Part shown: in pieces, positions 62,739-64,000 of the stretch | Layout of the letters: every line of letters starts with the position of its first letter | Position numbering within the stretch: position 1 is the first letter of the stretch | Assembly (NCBI RefSeq): GCF_009799805.1 | Contig: NZ_CP047050.1 | Location: forward strand, 62,001 to 126,000 | Direction of reading: 5' to 3' | Source: Myroides phaeus | GTDB taxonomy: Bacteria > Bacteroidota > Bacteroidia > Flavobacteriales > Flavobacteriaceae | DNA: 64,000 bases | Translations under genes and position numbers: made by a program | The notes under the pieces: model-generated | What the model was told of the DNA's origin: nothing | What the model saw: only the letters and a program-made list of their open reading frames with translations | Database searches by the model: none

Positions 62739-63080
62739 ATGATAACAATTTACCACAATCCGCGTTGTAGCAAATCACGCGAAAGTATTGCTTTCATGGA
62801 ACAACAAGGCGTAGCTTACAAAATTATAAAATATTTAGAAGCTGACCTTACAGAATCAGATGTAAAGACAATTCTTAAAAAACTTAACTACAATCCAATT
62901 GAGTTAGTACGTACAAAAGACGCTTTATGGAAAGATACTTTTGGAGATGAAACCTTAAGTGATGAAGAAATTATTGAAGCAATGGTTAACAATCCTAAAC
63001 TAATTGAAAGACCTATTGTTGTTAATGGAGGAAAAGCTGTAATAGCACGACCAACAGAAAAGATTCACGAAATACTTTAG
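62739..63080 (+). CDS. ArsC/Spx-family (arsenate reductase-like) protein
   Basis: A 113-residue glutaredoxin-fold protein. N-terminal ITIYHNPRCSKSRESIAF carries the single active cysteine Cys10 with CSKSR, and RPIVVNGGKAVIARP is the C-terminal block with the arginines used by ArsC to bind arsenate. It fits the glutaredoxin-dependent arsenate reductase family. No ars pump or repressor is beside it, so it may have a different redox role; members of this short group are often annotated only as ArsC-like. Single gene. Confidence 0.87.
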   Translation: MITIYHNPRCSKSRESIAFMEQQGVAYKIIKYLEADLTESDVKTILKKLNYNPIELVRTKDALWKDTFGDETLSDEEIIEAMVNNPKLIERPIVVNGGKAVIARPTEKIHEIL

Positions 63081-63163
63081 TGTTGTTAACACAAAATTAA
63101 CAATACACCTGTTAAACCTTCAACACAAATTATAGTCTAAGTTGTATTAAACGATCGACTATA

Positions 63164-64000
63164 ATGAAAAGATTAAAAACTACAAAAGTTCTCCTGATGC
63201 TGTTTTCACTGTTTATAGGAATAACAGCATTAGCGCAGAACTCAAAATCAAGTACTTTATCTGGTACTGTAGTAGAAGCGGCAACAAACCTTCCTTTAGA
63301 GTATGCCAGTATTTTTGCTCAAAATGAGAAAAATGAAAATATTGTATCTGGTGGAATGACAGATGCAAAAGGGAACTATTCTTTTACTGTTCCTGATGGT
63401 ACATACTTTGTAAAAATCGAGTACTTAGGATTTAAAACTATCGAACTTCATAATATTATTGTCAATGGCAATACAAATATGGGAACACAAAAAGTAACTG
63501 GTGATACAGAATTACTTAGTGAAGTTGTGGTTATAGCGGAAAAATCTACTGTTGACATTAAATTAGACAAAAAAGTTTATAATGTTGGACAAGATATGAT
63601 TGTCAAAGGAGGAACTGCTGGAGATGTTTTAGACAATGTGCCGTCAATTACTGTTGACAGTGAGGGTGCTGTAAGTTTACGTGGAAACGAAAATGTAAAG
63701 GTACTTATTGATGGTAAGCCAACAGGACTTGCAAATAACATTCAAGAAGCTATGCGTATTCTGTCTGCTGAGTCTATTGACAAAGTAGAGGTTATTACTA
63801 ATCCATCTGCTCGTTATGAGGCAGAAGGTGGTGCTGGTATTATTAATATCATCTTGAAAAAAGGAAAAGCGCAAGGTTTAAATGGTAATATTACTGGAAC
63901 TGTTGGAGATCCTCGTAACTATGGTTTAAGTGGAAACTTAAATATTAGAGGTGAAAAATACAACTTCTATACAACACTTGGGTATAGAGATAGTAAAAGC
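63164..64000 (+). CDS. TonB-dependent receptor-like outer-membrane protein, N-terminal part (cut by window edge)
   Basis: The first 279 codons of a receptor. Signal peptide (about 1-25, TALAQ). A carboxypeptidase-regulatory-like domain (about 28-110: LSGTVVEAATNLPLEYASIF, then GNYSFTVPDGTYFVKIEYLG) is followed by a plug-type region (VLDNVPSITVDSEGAVSLRG and VLIDGKPTG) and the start of barrel strands (YNFYTTLGYRDS). This layout is the outer-membrane beta-barrel/TonB-dependent family of Bacteroidota. The frame is open to the last base. Likely an uptake receptor energised by a TonB system such as that at 383-2313; ligand unknown. Confidence 0.88.
   Translation, partial: MKRLKTTKVLLMLFSLFIGITALAQNSKSSTLSGTVVEAATNLPLEYASIFAQNEKNENIVSGGMTDAKGNYSFTVPDGTYFVKIEYLGFKTIELHNIIVNGNTNMGTQKVTGDTELLSEVVVIAEKSTVDIKLDKKVYNVGQDMIVKGGTAGDVLDNVPSITVDSEGAVSLRGNENVKVLIDGKPTGLANNIQEAMRILSAESIDKVEVITNPSARYEAEGGAGIINIILKKGKAQGLNGNITGTVGDPRNYGLSGNLNIRGEKYNFYTTLGYRDSKS

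Noticed and set aside
62739..63080. Arsenic resistance determinant
   Set aside because: Only the ArsC-like protein is present; there is no arsB/acr3 pump, arsR or arsM near it, so resistance cannot be claimed.
1..64000. Prophage, integrative element or insertion sequence in the surface island
   Set aside because: No integrase, transposase, terminal inverted repeats or tRNA attachment site could be found. The tail-fibre-like region is a common surface-protein motif in this phylum.

Overview
The window is a low-GC chromosomal segment from a member of the Bacteroidota, most likely family Flavobacteriaceae (perhaps Myroides or a close relative; the genus is an inference from gene content only). 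The evidence is PorP/SprF and gliding-associated C-terminal (type B, type IX secretion) proteins, FISUMP and fimbrillin-like lipoproteins, the Bacteroidetes-type alternative GlmU, a 113-residue ArsC-like protein, DUF4199 and DUF4268 proteins, and several promoters of the flavobacterial form TTG-N17-20-TAnnTTTG. No rRNA, tRNA, CRISPR array, insertion sequence or phage gene was seen.

Layout. 1-2.3 kb: ExbB-ExbD-TonB energy-transduction operon running into folC (cut by the window edge). 2.6-7.6 kb: anmK divergent from an acyl-CoA dehydrogenase, then a large hybrid histidine kinase. 7.6-11.3 kb: two divergent surface lipoprotein genes with FISUMP C-termini, one intact (BACON-like plus FISUMP) and one fimbrillin-like frame broken by two in-frame stops. 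11.4-12.6 kb: fabV. 12.7-28.6 kb: a long surface island, all on the minus strand. It holds two paralogous tandem cassettes, each (type B T9SS protein)-(PorP/SprF)-(TPR/PD40/OmpA protein), preceded by a collagen-like repeat protein and a 1174-residue lectin/RCC1/DUF11 protein. 29.6-31.7 kb: two adjacent membrane-embedded AraC regulators. 32.7-35.0 kb: a large TPR protein of unknown function. 35.7-42.5 kb: an RND efflux operon with a small membrane lipoprotein at its head and a TlpA-like thioredoxin at its tail. 42.5-63 kb is mostly housekeeping: acyltransferase, CoA Nudix hydrolase, an outer-membrane POTRA/barrel protein, alternative GlmU, L31 type B, an S37 peptidase, a GT2/phosphohexomutase/ABC/DUF2971/pncB run, ndk, a Ca2+/H+ antiporter, and a CPBP protease-menE-glsA operon. 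The right edge cuts a TonB-dependent receptor-like gene.

How the genes fit together. The surface island looks like a self-contained export and display system. The PorP/SprF proteins are expected to help secrete or anchor the type B proteins made by the gene next to them. The OmpA/PD40 lipoprotein-like partners would tie the complex to peptidoglycan, and the collagen-like and lectin-like proteins could be the displayed fibre and adhesin. The two membrane AraC regulators lie just upstream and could control it; this link is positional only. The ExbBD-TonB operon at the left could power receptors such as the one at the right edge. Most transcription units end in clear hairpin-plus-T terminators, which makes the operon borders unusually easy to read. 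Long gene-poor spacers (about 28.6-29.6, 31.7-32.6 and 35.0-35.7 kb) are AT-rich, and two of them contain short tandem repeats with an exact 11-bp period.
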